DNA of 64,000 bases from Actinacidiphila acididurans (GCF_016918855.1 NZ_JADKYB010000015.1:62001-126000), one strand, 5' to 3'. Numbered from the stretch's first letter, positions 52,928-63,020 are shown. The notes: generated by a model not told the origin, from the letters alone. Program-made: numbers and translations.

Positions 52928-55580
52928 GTTCTCCCCGCGCAGGCGGGGGTGGTCCGTAGTCCGTGGTGCCGTTGCAGGCGGCCACGGCGTTCTCCCCGCG
53001 CAGGCGGGGGTGGTCCACCGCGACCGGTGGCCGGCTGATGGCCTGGGCAGTTCTCCCCGCGCAGGCGGGGGTGGTCCGTGGGCGAAGTGCTCGACAAGGC
53101 CGTCGGTGAAGTTCTCCCCGCGCAGGCGGGGGTGGTCCGCAGGTTCGGACCGCGCTGCTTCAACACCTTGAGTTCTCCCCGCGCAGGCGGGGGTGGTCCG
53201 GCGCTGAGTATCGGGGGCGCGATCGTCACTGTGTTCTCCCCGCGCAGGCGGGGGTGGTCCGACGCGCCGGGAAGTGTGGGTGACCGTCGATCCGTTCTCC
53301 CCGCGCAGGCGGGGGTGGTCCGCCGGTGGGACACCATCGCGGGGTGGCTCTCGCGTTCTCCCCGCGCAGGCGGGGGGTGGTCCGCTCCTTCCACAGGCGT
53401 TCGACGGTGATCGAGGGTTCTCCCCGCGCAGGCGGGGGTGGTCCGAAGGGGCCGGTACCGACCCCGGAGGAGCTGGAGTTCTCCCCGCGCAGGCGGGGGT
53501 GGTCCGCCGTGGATGGCGCCGAAGCTCGTGCCGATGCTGTTCTCCCCGCGCAGGCGGGGGTGGTCCGTATTCCGTTCCACTCGGTGCGGACGGTCAGATG
53601 TTCTCCCCGCGCAGGCGGGGGTGGTCCGTGCGCCACGGGGAAGCGGGATTGGGCGGCAGGGTTCTCCCCGCGCAGGCGGGGGTGGTCCGCCGCCACGGCC
53701 ATGGCCCGCTCCCACGCCGTCGTTCTCCCCGCGCAGGCGGGGGTGGTCCGCCCGGCAGCGTGCTCTACGGCACGGCCGAGATGTTCTCCCCGCGCAGGCG
53801 GGGGTGGTCCGCGACGCGCGAACGCCAAGGTGCGCGAGTACCAGTTCTCCCCGCGCAGGCGGGGGTGGTCCGTTGCGGGGGGACGGCGGGTGCGTGCCGT
53901 TGCGGTTCTCCCCGCGCAGGCGGGGGTGGTCCCAATGGGCGGACTGAGCCCGTGCCCACCACGACGTTCTCCCCGCGCAGGCGGGGGTGGTCCGCGGCTG
54001 CTGGGGGCGTAGATACGATCCGTCACGTTCTCCCCGCGCAGGCGGGGGTGGTCCCGGGGTGGGTGTGCGGCATCGCGCCGTTCTCGCGTTCTCCCCGCGC
54101 AGGCGGGGGTGGTCCGGCACGCAGCCGCTGTCGTATCTGGCGCCGGAGGTTCTCCCCGCGCAGGCGGGGGTGGTCCGCAGGCCGCCCTCGCGCTGGCCGT
54201 GATGCGTGCGTTCTCCCCGCGCAGGCGGGGGTGGTCCGCCGATCGCGTCCATCTCGTTCCGGGCCTGGACGTTCTCCCCGCGCAGGCGGGGGTGGTCCGT
54301 GAACGAACTCGAACGACTAGGGCGGCAACTGGTTCTCCCCGCGCAGGCGGGGGTGGTCCGGCGATCGCCGCGGCCGTGCCCCGGTCGCTCCAGTTCTCCC
54401 CGCGCAGGCGGGGGTGGTCCGGTGATCGCGTCCACGGTTGCGGCCGCCGCGGCGTTCTCCCCGCGCAGGCGGGGGTGGTCCGCGGCAGGCCGCCGAACTC
54501 GGCCGTATCCGCACGTTCTCCCCGCGCAGGCGGGGGTGGTCCGGTGACTGGACCGTAACCGTGATAAACGGTCCGGTTCTCCCCGCGCAGGCGGGGGTGG
54601 TCCGCAGCTTGTTCACGGACACCTGATGCGGTCCTTGTTCTCCCCGCGCAGGCGGGGGTGGTCCGTCGCGCGGGGTGGGGGGCTCGGTGGACGTGGCGTT
54701 CTCCCCGCGCAGGCGGGGGTGGTCCGGTGCCGATCATCCTCGGCATCGACGACCGCTAGTTCTCCCCGCGCAGGCGGGGGTGGTCCGAGTCGCACGGGAT
54801 CCTGCGGCCCAACGACGAAGTTCTCCCCGCGCAGGCGGGGGTGGTCCGGCGGCGCAGGCCGCCTATCGCCCTGGGCTCATGTTCTCCCCGCGCAGGCGGG
54901 GGTGGTCCGGCGGCGCAGGCCGCCTATCGCCCTGGGCTCATGTTCTCCCCGCGCAGGCGGGGGTGGTCCGCCGCGGCTGCTGCCTGACGCGCGGGCACGG
55001 GAGTTCTCCCCGCGCAGGCGGGGGTGGTCCGTGCACTTCATCTCCGTCGTTGTCCGGGTGCGTGTTCTCCCCGCGCAGGCGGGGGTGGTCCGCTGCCGAG
55101 GGCCTTGCCGATCGCGTCCATCTCGTTCTCCCCGCGCAGGCGGGGGTGGTCCGTATTCCGTTCCACTCGGTGCGGACGGTCAGATGTTCTCCCCGCGCAG
55201 GCGGGGGTGGTCCGTCGGCAACTACACCGCCAACGTCTCCCCGATGGTTCTCCCCGCGCAGGCGGGGGTGGTCCGGTGCCGGACGGGGCCCGGGTCGTCG
55301 GGCACGCGTTCTCCCCGCGCAGGCGGGGGTGGTCCGCCGGCCTGCGGGGCCGTGGTGACCACGCTGGCGTTCTCCCCGCGCAGGCGGGGGTGGTCCGCCG
55401 CCACGGCCATGGCCCGCTCCCACGCCGTCGTTCTCCCCGCGCAGGCGGGGGTGGTCCGCGGCACGCCCAGATGCGGTCGCTGCTCCGTCAGTTCTCCCCG
55501 CGCAGGCGGGGGTGGTCCGGACGCGGCCCGCCGGTTGATGAACGGCTGTCAGTTCTCCCCGCGCAGGCGGGGGTGGTCCG
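52928..55580 (+). CRISPR. Type I-E CRISPR array 3, 44 repeats, 43 spacers
   Basis: Repeats of 29 bases at 61-base steps with 32-base spacers. One repeat (53355-53384) has an extra G, which shifts the phase by one. Repeats ending CCC instead of CCG occur near 53935 and 54053. Leader side is the left (52869-52927). Three spacer duplications are present: a tandem pair (54849 and 54910) and two separated pairs (53568 = 55154; 53690 = 55398). After the last repeat, 55581-55711 holds no gene and leads into a nuclease gene. Confidence 0.98.
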
Positions 55581-55711
55581 TTCTTCGGAGTGCCCAGCGC
55601 TATCGTCACGGCCGAATCCAGCCAGAGAAAAGGTCCATCGTCCCTCCTCGGGGGAATATCCAGTGTTCCCCACAGATTCGTTGCTGCATGGCAGGTGGGG
55701 AGGTGGAGCAC

Positions 55712-56647
55712 GTGACCGAGCTGAAGGTCTTCCGGCTGGGCGCCGACGAGCGGGATGTCGAGGTTCCGGGGTCGTCGGCGGCGCTGGAGGTGGAGCTGCA
55801 GCGTCGGGTCGAGGCCGGGATGGAGGCGATGCTGGGGGTGCGGTTCCTGGCGTCGGAGTATCCGACAGGGCCGTGGCACCGGGGGCGGATCGATTCGCTG
55901 GGGCTGGACGAGAACGGCAGTCCGGTGGTCGTGGAGTACAAGAAAGGCGCCGACAGCGGGGTCCTGTCGCAGGCCGTGTCGTACCTGACCTGGCTGTGCT
56001 CGGCGCGCTTCGAGTTCGAGGCGCTGGTCGAGGAGAAGCTAGGCGCGCAGACAGCCAGATCGGTCGACTGGCGCAGCCCTCGGGCCATCTGCATCGCGGC
56101 TGGCTTCTCCCATCACGACCGGGTTGCGGTGCACGACTACCCCAAGCGGATCGACCTGGTGAAATACCGGCTTTTCGAGGGCGGACTGCTGAGCCTCCTG
56201 CTGGTCGAGTCCTCCACCGGCGCCGCAAGCCCCGTCCGCGTTCGCGCCCGGCACCGGACCCCGGAGCCCGCTGAGGCGGACGTCCTGGAGGCCGGCCCGG
56301 CTGCGCGTTGCGCTCTGGCGGCGGCGCCCGAACCTCTGCGGGACCTGTACGGCGAGCTGGACGAGATGCTTACCGCGTGGGGTGAAATCGAGGTACGGAC
56401 GCTGCGGCACTACGTCGCCTATCGCCTGATGGTGAACCGCGCCTCGGTGCTGTTCCGTCCTTCGCACGGGGTGATCCTGGTGTACCTCACCCTCGACCCG
56501 GATGCGGTCGGGTTGGAGGAGGGTTTCACGCGCGACATGCGTGGTATCGGCCACCTCGGGACAGGCGATCTGGAGGTCCGGATCGCGTCGGCGGCCGATC
56601 TGGAGAAGGCGGGGCCGCTGATCCGGCGGGCGTTCGAGGCGGCCTGA
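55712..56647 (+). CDS. PD-(D/E)XK nuclease-like protein (NucS/DUF91-type N-domain, DUF5655-type C-domain)
   Basis: 311 residues from GTG 55712 (GGAGGTGGAG upstream); ATG 55688 is in frame. The nuclease core is visible as GRIDSLGLDENGSPVVVEYK: D61, E75 and K77, followed by SQAVSYLTW. The C-terminal ~100 residues (LYGELDEMLTAWGEIEVRTL; VILVYLTLDPD; GIGHLGTGDLEVRIASAADL) match the domain I know as DUF5655, often fused to such nucleases. It may act on DNA in repair or defence. It is located directly after the largest CRISPR array, inside an accessory region with an orphan methyltransferase. Confidence 0.82.
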   Translation: MTELKVFRLGADERDVEVPGSSAALEVELQRRVEAGMEAMLGVRFLASEYPTGPWHRGRIDSLGLDENGSPVVVEYKKGADSGVLSQAVSYLTWLCSARFEFEALVEEKLGAQTARSVDWRSPRAICIAAGFSHHDRVAVHDYPKRIDLVKYRLFEGGLLSLLLVESSTGAASPVRVRARHRTPEPAEADVLEAGPAARCALAAAPEPLRDLYGELDEMLTAWGEIEVRTLRHYVAYRLMVNRASVLFRPSHGVILVYLTLDPDAVGLEEGFTRDMRGIGHLGTGDLEVRIASAADLEKAGPLIRRAFEAA

Positions 56648-56820
56648 AACACAGGGCACGCGCGCTCCTGGGCTCGCCAGCACCGTGGCGCGTCTTGCAC
56701 CACAGTCCATTCTTCGTGACGCAAGTCACACCGGAAGCAAGAAGATCCTTTGCCGACGCAGGACCCTGGCGAGCCCTGTAGGGGATGCTCATTGACTCTC
56801 TACAAGCGAAGGTGTGCCGT

Positions 56821-57669
56821 ATGACTGCAGCCGAATTAACTACTGTGGCCGTCAGCGAAGAGACCCCCGGAAATATCCATTTGTCGTATCCGGAATCCCG
56901 AGTTTCCTCTTGCAGAGAGGTCGTATGGCCCAGGGAGACTCTCTTTTCCCTGATACCGCAGCTGCAGGACTACGCGGTGCTCGACGGAGTCTTGGAGATT
57001 CCCCGACCAAAGTTCACAGACGACGGGGTCCTAGTCACACTGGAAGCCTCAATTGCGGCGCTTCATGGGCAGGACGATGTCATCGATCTTTTCAGTCAAA
57101 GCTTGCTTTCGATCCCGATCACTAGGGCGGCACGCTGGCGTGAAGCCGTTTCTATGGCCCTTCTGGGCGGGTGGTACGACGCTGTCGCCGACGCCTGCAA
57201 TGGCCGTTTCGGATCTGCAGAGCTAGCAGGCTACCTGCGAGGCGAGGTACGCCGCGTACACCGTCAACTCCAACCGCTGTGGCAGCACAAGATTGGCGGC
57301 CAACACCTTCAACTGATCGACATGCCGGTAGCCGACGGGTTATCGCTGCGAGACTTGGTCAGTGATGGCAGTGGGGCCGAAAAAATCGTCTTGCGAGCCG
57401 TACTCGACGATCAGCGCCTTGCGGCGGTCCTCGGAAAGCTGGCACCGCTTGAACAAGATGTCGCCAGAGCATGGGCGTTTGGCGGGGCAACGACATGGAA
57501 GGAGGCTGCCGAGCGCGTAGGGGTCGTGTCGCCGGCTGAGTTCGGCGAACGGGTCCGGCGGAAGCTGCGACGTCAGGGCCGGGAGTACGTGCGGCGACGC
57601 ACGTCCGCTACAGACACTGGCCTGTGGCTGCCGCCACAGGCAGCCGATCCTACGGACGCCCAGCCATGA
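56821..57669 (+). CDS. Hypothetical protein with sigma-region-4-like C-terminus
   Basis: 282 residues from ATG 56821, with GAAGGTG upstream; ATG 56785 is in frame. The gene is visibly less GC-rich than its surroundings, a sign of transfer. No catalytic motif is seen. The C-terminal ~75 residues (LAPLEQDVARAWAFGGATTW KEAAERVGV, then RVRRKLRRQGREYVRRR) look like the helix-turn-helix of sigma factors, where LxPLE begins region 4.2. It may be a DNA-binding regulator of the element. It overlaps the next gene by 4 bases. Confidence 0.65.
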   Translation: MTAAELTTVAVSEETPGNIHLSYPESRVSSCREVVWPRETLFSLIPQLQDYAVLDGVLEIPRPKFTDDGVLVTLEASIAALHGQDDVIDLFSQSLLSIPITRAARWREAVSMALLGGWYDAVADACNGRFGSAELAGYLRGEVRRVHRQLQPLWQHKIGGQHLQLIDMPVADGLSLRDLVSDGSGAEKIVLRAVLDDQRLAAVLGKLAPLEQDVARAWAFGGATTWKEAAERVGVVSPAEFGERVRRKLRRQGREYVRRRTSATDTGLWLPPQAADPTDAQP

Positions 57670-57953
57670 GGTCAGCCCGTAGCGGCATGGACATCCTTTT
57701 GGCAGTACCGACCCCGGTGCTGACGTCCATTGGATTGGTGCTGGCTTCGGCCTGCGCGGGTTTCATTCTGTGTCACGGGCTAGCGCTCCTGCTGCCTCAG
57801 GACTCCGCCGACCGCCGCGAACTGGCGCTGCGCAAAATTGAGCTGGCCGACCGTCGTCGACGATCGTGGCGTATGGCCAACTACAGCGAGGAAGAAGCTG
57901 CCAGGCCAAGGCCGTCGGCCAGCCCCGTACCCACGGATCAGAATCTCGGGTGA
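57666..57953 (+). CDS. Small single-pass membrane protein
   Basis: 95 residues from ATG 57666, overlapping the upstream stop (ATGA). A hydrophobic stretch (VLTSIGLVLASACAGFILCH) spans residues about 18-38, followed by a charged cytoplasmic helix (RRELALRKIELADRRRR). No domain recognised. Translational coupling suggests it acts with the preceding DNA-binding-type protein, possibly as a membrane anchor or anti-sigma-like partner; speculative. Confidence 0.6.
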   Translation: MRSARSGMDILLAVPTPVLTSIGLVLASACAGFILCHGLALLLPQDSADRRELALRKIELADRRRRSWRMANYSEEEAARPRPSASPVPTDQNLG

Positions 57954-58028
57954 GCCGATGAGGGCGGCTGGCAGCCCGATTACTCCCGGGATGCCGACCG
58001 CCCTTCGGCGTCTGCGGTCTCCTCACGG

Positions 58029-58775
58029 TCATTCTTCCGGTCCGGCCAGAACGAAGTCGTCCTGGGTCAGCTCGGCCTGAAGCCTGCGCTCGGCCACGGC
58101 GGCGTAGTGGTCGGAGAGTTCGACTCCGACGAAGTGCCGGCCTTCGCGCAGGGCGGCGACGCCGGTGGAACCGCTGCCGGTGAAGGGGTCCAGGACGGTG
58201 CCGCCGGCGGGGCAGATGCGGACGAGCTGCTGCATGATCTCGACCGGCTTCTGGGTGATGTGGACGCGGTCCTTGCGGGGCTGGGAGGCGATGAAGTGGC
58301 CGGGCAAGTACAGGTCCCGGCTGTGGTCCAGGGTGCCTTTGACGCCCCAGGTGATGAACTCGGCGGCCTGCTTGAAGCCGCCCTTCCTCGGCCTGGAGGC
58401 GGGTTTGATCCAGGGGATGGTGCCGGACCAGGTCCAGCCGGCCATCTGGAGGGCGTCGGACGTGGTGGGTTCCTGGCGCCAGTCGGAGAAGACCATGGCG
58501 ACGGTGTGCTCGACGGCGGCCCGGTAGGACTCGGTGAGCAGTTCGGTCAGCCAGGCACGGTACGAGCGCTGGTCGCGGTTCTCGCCGGGGAAGTTGGCCA
58601 GGTCGTGTGCGGATCCGCTGGTGACGTACTTGGCGCGGGCGGTACGGCTGGTGCGGTCGGAGCTCGTGCGCCCGCCGCTGTTGTACGGCGGGTCGGTGAT
58701 GACGGCGTGGATCGATTCGGCGGGCAGGGTCTTGAGCACCGTGAGGGCATCGCCCCGGTGCAGCGTGTAGGTCAT
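58029..58775 (-). CDS. Orphan DNA methyltransferase, beta class
   Basis: 248 residues from ATG 58775; a longer frame upstream is not methyltransferase-like. Catalytic motif IV is DPPY (residues 28-31) and the AdoMet motif I is DPFTGSGSTG at about residues 196-205. The order IV before I defines the beta class of N6-adenine/N4-cytosine methyltransferases. No restriction endonuclease gene is adjacent (the NucS-like nuclease is 1.4 kb away on the other strand). On a mobile element such enzymes often protect against host restriction. Confidence 0.9.
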   Translation of the reverse strand: MTYTLHRGDALTVLKTLPAESIHAVITDPPYNSGGRTSSDRTSRTARAKYVTSGSAHDLANFPGENRDQRSYRAWLTELLTESYRAAVEHTVAMVFSDWRQEPTTSDALQMAGWTWSGTIPWIKPASRPRKGGFKQAAEFITWGVKGTLDHSRDLYLPGHFIASQPRKDRVHITQKPVEIMQQLVRICPAGGTVLDPFTGSGSTGVAALREGRHFVGVELSDHYAAVAERRLQAELTQDDFVLAGPEE

Positions 58776-59346
58776 ACGCGGGCCTCTTCTGGGCGCGACA
58801 GGGTCGGACCCGGTCCTGCTAACGCCCGAGGCGGCGCGGCGGAGCCGGGGTTGCGCGGCAGGGTAGCCGTGATTCGCGGTCACGCCTAACAAGGCCGAGG
58901 GTGCCCGGGGGCCGGTTTCCGGGTCGTTTGGTGCGACCGCGTTTCCCGTCTACCGTCTGCCCACGTCACCAGGGCGGAGCGCCACTCCACCCCGGCTGAC
59001 CTGTGCCGATGCGTGCTGTCGCGTCCAAATGTGTTGCAGGGTCGGCAGGTTCAGCCGTTCTTCGCCAAAGCTCGAGGAGCCCGATTGCGGTGCCTGAGAT
59101 TACGAGCGCGGCCGGCTGCCGCGCATGACCTGACACCGGCGTCCGGGAGCTACCAACTCCCGTGAGCCGGGCCTGCCCTCGGGGCGGATTCATATCAGCG
59201 CGGTGCCGGCGGCTTTGCACGAGAAGCCGGCACCGCGCCTCCTACGAAGCGCAAGGAGACGCTGCGATGCAGCGCGCCTTGATCCCGGCCCCTGCGTGCC
59301 CCAGCCCCGCTCGGGTGCCCGGGGGTCCTGTTCGGTCCGACAGGCG
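58776..59346. other. Intergenic region, no gene called
   Basis: About 570 bases between the divergent methyltransferase and transfer genes. Open frames here are not convincing. It likely carries promoters for both sides, and possibly cis-acting transfer sites that I cannot identify by eye. Confidence 0.4.
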
Positions 59347-60501
59347 GTGACGGTGGTGAAGAAGACCGCCGCAGCCGTCGTCGGCCTGGTGGCCATCACG
59401 CCGTTCTTACTCGCCGTGCCGTTGGTCGTGGCGATGGATGGCTCGGCCCAGGCTGCCTGTTCCACAACCGCCACACAGCCTGTGGATACCGCCGGTATCA
59501 CCGCCCGGGTTAAAACAATCCTGGACGGCAGCAGCGCCGGTACCGTGGCCGTGCCGGGTCTGAATGATCCGGCCGAGCAGGTGCCCAACGCGAAGACCGT
59601 CCAGGCCACCGGCATCGCCCTGGACGTCCCGGCCCGTGGGCAGATCGTGGCGTTGGCGACCGCGCTTCAGGAGAGCGGTCTGCGCAACCTCACCTACGGC
59701 GACCGGGATTCGCTGGGGCTGTTCCAGCAGCGGCCGGCGCAGGGATGGGGGACTGCGGAGCAGATCCTCGCCCCGGTGTACGCCTCGACGCGCTTCTACG
59801 AGGCGTTGGAGAACGTGCCTGGTTGGCAGTCGCTGTCGGTAGGGGAGGCCGCGCAGGCGGTGCAGAAGTCGGCCTTCCCCGACGCCTACGCGGCATGGGA
59901 ACCGCTGGCGACCGCACTGCAGAAGGCGCTCGAACCCCTGCTGGCACCGGTCAGCAGTTCCTCGCCCATCCCCACGCCACCCGGCTCATCCACCACTGCG
60001 CCCGTTGCAGCCGGTCTCGGCGGGGGCTGTTCGGCTGAGGAGGACGGTTCCGGCTTCGGGGTCATCCCGCCGGGCTCGGTGCCGGCCGGCTACGTGATCC
60101 CGGCCGACGCCCCGCCGCAGGTGCAGGCCGCGATCCGGTGGGCGCTGGGCCAGCTCGGCACCGACTACCAGTGGGGCGGCTCGTGCACGAACGCGCACGG
60201 CCCGGACCCGATGCAGCGCTGCGACTGCTCGTCGCTGATGCAGCAGGCGTACAAGGCCGCCGGGGTCACCCTGTCACGCACGACGTATACGCAAGTCAAG
60301 GAAGGCAGGCCGGTCCGGGTGGACGCTCTGCGGCCCGGTGACCTGCTGTTCACCGAGGGCACCGCTGCTGCCCCGAAACACGTAGGGATGTACATCGGCC
60401 AAGGCCTGATCATCAACGCCCCGCACACCGGCGCGGTGGTCGACATCAACACCATCGCCGACTGGCAACCGCAGATCCTCGCCGCTCGCCGCATCGTCTG
60501 A
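59347..60501 (+). CDS. Conjugation-associated cell-wall hydrolase (NlpC/P60)
   Basis: 384 residues if started at GTG 59347; GTGs at 59353 and 59356 are equally possible. An N-terminal membrane/signal segment (AAAVVGLVAITPFLLAVPLV) exports it. A first domain (IVALATALQESGLRNLTYGD, SLGLFQQRPAQGWGT) is lysozyme-like, with a Glu in the ALQESG position. The C-terminal NlpC/P60 domain has the catalytic Cys in CDCSSLMQQAYKAAG (about residue 294) and His in PKHVGMYIG (about 345). It likely opens peptidoglycan for the transfer apparatus. First gene of the transfer module. Confidence 0.88.
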   Translation: MTVVKKTAAAVVGLVAITPFLLAVPLVVAMDGSAQAACSTTATQPVDTAGITARVKTILDGSSAGTVAVPGLNDPAEQVPNAKTVQATGIALDVPARGQIVALATALQESGLRNLTYGDRDSLGLFQQRPAQGWGTAEQILAPVYASTRFYEALENVPGWQSLSVGEAAQAVQKSAFPDAYAAWEPLATALQKALEPLLAPVSSSSPIPTPPGSSTTAPVAAGLGGGCSAEEDGSGFGVIPPGSVPAGYVIPADAPPQVQAAIRWALGQLGTDYQWGGSCTNAHGPDPMQRCDCSSLMQQAYKAAGVTLSRTTYTQVKEGRPVRVDALRPGDLLFTEGTAAAPKHVGMYIGQGLIINAPHTGAVVDINTIADWQPQILAARRIV

Positions 60502-60590
60502 CCCGACTCGCTCCGTCTCTCTCCCCTTCTCCGTGCCACGGCTACGCCCCCGGTGGACTTTGGCATGCCATTACTCGAACTGGAGTTCAT

Positions 60591-60899
60591 ATGTACCTCA
60601 ACGACAGGTTCGTACGTCTCGCCTACGACCCCGGGATCAAGCCCAACGAGGGCGGCCTGCCCGGGCTTTCCGTACTCAAGCAGGTGATGGGCTCGATCAA
60701 CTTGTTCGGGATCATCGCCGTCGTCGGGGCGCTGGCGGTCAGCGCGGGCGTGTGGGCCTGGGGCCACCACTCCGGCGGGCACCAGGCCGAGGCCAACGGC
60801 AAGAAGGGCGTCCTCGTCTCCGCAGGGGCCGCGCTCCTGCTGGGTGCCGCCAACGGGATCGTCGCGTTCTTCTCCACACTCGGGACGCAGGTCCACTGA
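60591..60899 (+). CDS. Small two-helix membrane protein of transfer module
   Basis: 102 residues, two membrane helices (INLFGIIAVVGALAVSAGVW and VLVSAGAALLLGAANGIVAF) separated by a short polar loop with HHSGGHQAEANGKKG. This resembles pilin-like or VirB2-like subunits in size and topology, and small proteins regularly found in actinobacterial integrative elements before the SCO6881-type gene. The stop overlaps the next start (TGATG). Confidence 0.75.
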   Translation: MYLNDRFVRLAYDPGIKPNEGGLPGLSVLKQVMGSINLFGIIAVVGALAVSAGVWAWGHHSGGHQAEANGKKGVLVSAGAALLLGAANGIVAFFSTLGTQVH

Positions 60900-61579
60900 T
60901 GCCCTTCACGTCCTCGCATCCCAGCGCTTCACGTGTGCGGCAGCGGGCGCTGCTCGGCACCGCCATGCTGGTGGTGCTTGTCGCTCTGGCCGGCCTGGCC
61001 GTGTACGTCACCCGCGACGGACGTACTCCGTCCAAGCCTTCTGCTGCGCCTGCGAGTTCAGGCGCCCTTACCTCGGCCGTGCCTGAGACCACTCCCCCGC
61101 CCCACGGCGTCAACGCCACGCTGCCCGTGCCACCGGACACCCACGACCCGATCGCCTTCGGAAAGGCAGCGGCCGTAGCGCTGTGGTCCTACGACACCCG
61201 CACCTCCTCCCAACCCGAGCTGCTGGACGCCCTCCACCACTGGCTGACCAGCGAAACGAAGTACGCGGACCGCGCATCCGTCGACGCCCTTGTGCCCTCG
61301 CCGGTGCTGTGGACGCGGATGGCCGACAACGCCCAGTACGCCACCGCGACCGCGAACGAGGCGCACTTCCCCGCCTCCTTCACCCAAGCCCTGCAGGCCG
61401 ACCCCGGCGCGATCACGACCGCGTACGTCTACGCGGTCACCGTTACCGGCAGCCAGTCCATCGCCTGGCGGGGCTCTCCCCGCGGAGGCGCCGAAGCCCG
61501 TGCGATCACCCTGGCCGTCCAGTGCCGCCCCGACCGGCCCTGTGCACTGGCCGGTGTCCTGCCGAACGTGGCCCCCTGA
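60899..61579 (+). CDS. Membrane-anchored transfer protein
   Basis: 226 residues from ATG 60899. One N-terminal membrane helix (LLGTAMLVVLVALAGLAVYV) is followed by a Pro/Ser linker and an extracellular domain of about 150 residues (DPIAFGKAAAVALWSYDTRT; TYADRASVDAL-like region). The layout is that of VirB8/TcpC-like assembly factors, but I cannot show homology. It is 28 bases upstream of the VirB6-like gene. Confidence 0.72.
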   Translation: MPFTSSHPSASRVRQRALLGTAMLVVLVALAGLAVYVTRDGRTPSKPSAAPASSGALTSAVPETTPPPHGVNATLPVPPDTHDPIAFGKAAAVALWSYDTRTSSQPELLDALHHWLTSETKYADRASVDALVPSPVLWTRMADNAQYATATANEAHFPASFTQALQADPGAITTAYVYAVTVTGSQSIAWRGSPRGGAEARAITLAVQCRPDRPCALAGVLPNVAP

Positions 61580-61607
61580 CCACCCGTTCCCGAAGGAGGA
61601 ACTCACT

Positions 61608-62939
61608 ATGGGAGCCTGCGACCTCCCCCTGATGTCCACCGTCTGCGACACCATCGGCGGCGTCGTGTCCAGCACGGGCAAGGCCGTCACCGACGGCATC
61701 GGCGCGTGGCTGGCCAAGTCCGTCGGCGATCTGGCCGCCAGCGCCGCTGACCTCGCTGCCCGGGCCGTGAACGAGACCACCGCGATCGACCTGAACGCCC
61801 CCTGGTTCCGGGCCAACTACGAACTCTTGCTGCCGATCGGCCTGGCCATCACCGTCGGCACGTTCTGCCTGCAGTTGATGTCCGCGGCTTGGCGCAGGGA
61901 CGAGCGGGCCTTGGCCCAAGCCGCCATCGGCACCATGACCGGCGTCCTGTTCTCCTTCTGCGCCGTCGCCTTCACCTCGGTTGCCATCACCGTGGTCGAC
62001 GCCCTGTCACACGGCCTGTTCCAGGCAGCAGGCACCTCCATCGACGACGCGATCCGCCGCGTCGTGGAGGTCGACGAACTCGGCGCCATGTTCGGTCTGG
62101 GCTGGGCCGTGCCGGCCCTGGTTGCGATGGGGATGGCGATCGGGGCGTTCATGTACTGGGGCGTCATGGTCGCCCGCAAGGTCGGCGTCCTCATCCTGGT
62201 CGCCCTCGCGGTCTTCGCCGGATCCGGCGGCGGCTGGGAAGCAGCACGGCGCTGGCGGCGCGGCTGGATCGAGGCCACCGCCACTCTCGTCGTCTCCAAG
62301 CTGCTGATGACCGTGGTGTTCCTCATCGGCGTCTCAGCGATGGGCAAGTCCGACTCCCACGACGGACTGTCCGCCCTGTCCGACGCGATGGCCGGCCTCG
62401 TCGTCATGGTCCTGGTGCTGCTCTGCCCCTACGCGACCTACAAGTTCGTCCACTGGGCCTCCGACGGCGGTGGCCACGACGACCGGCACCGCACCGGCAT
62501 AGCCGGAGTCGCGGTCGCCGCAGGTGCGGCGAAGACCGCCAGCAGCCTCGCGATGCAGGCCCGCACCGGCACCCCCGCACCGCAGGGTCCGGCTCAGGTG
62601 CCGGGCGCGGGCGCTGACGGCGTGACGTCGGGCATTGACCCCACCGGCGGTCAGCTCAGCAGGGAGGGCATCGACGGCACACCGGCCGCGCGGACCGCAT
62701 TCCGGTACGGCGAAGACCCCAACGCCGCCGGCGACAAGGGCCACCCCCTCGTCCAGCGGCCCGGTCTCCCCCCGCTGATCACACGGGCCACTTCCGGTGG
62801 CGACTCCGCCAGCCGGCCCGAAGGTGAAATCCCTGAGAGCGCGGGTGTCCTGAAGCCCGCACCCGATGGGAGCGGGCCGTCGACTGCCGGCTCCCCGGCC
62901 ATTTGGATCGGCCCCGACCAGCCACCTTCCGACTCCTGA
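61608..62939 (+). CDS. Polytopic transfer protein (VirB6/SCO6881-like)
   Basis: 443 residues from ATG 61608, which has a perfect AAGGAGGA ribosome-binding site. Several membrane helices (YELLLPIGLAITVGTFCLQL; VPALVAMGMAIGAFMYWGVM; KLLMTVVFLIGVSAMG; AGLVVMVLVLLCPYATYKFV) are followed by a Gly/Pro-rich cytoplasmic tail of ~130 residues. The topology and position before the SCO6880-like gene match the conserved transfer cluster of actinobacterial integrative elements. Confidence 0.85.
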   Translation: MGACDLPLMSTVCDTIGGVVSSTGKAVTDGIGAWLAKSVGDLAASAADLAARAVNETTAIDLNAPWFRANYELLLPIGLAITVGTFCLQLMSAAWRRDERALAQAAIGTMTGVLFSFCAVAFTSVAITVVDALSHGLFQAAGTSIDDAIRRVVEVDELGAMFGLGWAVPALVAMGMAIGAFMYWGVMVARKVGVLILVALAVFAGSGGGWEAARRWRRGWIEATATLVVSKLLMTVVFLIGVSAMGKSDSHDGLSALSDAMAGLVVMVLVLLCPYATYKFVHWASDGGGHDDRHRTGIAGVAVAAGAAKTASSLAMQARTGTPAPQGPAQVPGAGADGVTSGIDPTGGQLSREGIDGTPAARTAFRYGEDPNAAGDKGHPLVQRPGLPPLITRATSGGDSASRPEGEIPESAGVLKPAPDGSGPSTAGSPAIWIGPDQPPSDS

Positions 62940-63020
62940 CCAGCCTCTCCCGGGAGCGAGCCGCACAACGCCGCTGCGGCCCGCCCCTCCCCCGGATCGC
63001 TCTTACCTCTGGACCCGCCA

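Noticed and set aside
55653..55711. Longer start for the NucS-like protein reading back into the CRISPR array
   Set aside because: The upstream residues are repeat-derived; GTG 55712 has a proper ribosome-binding site and begins at the conserved domain.
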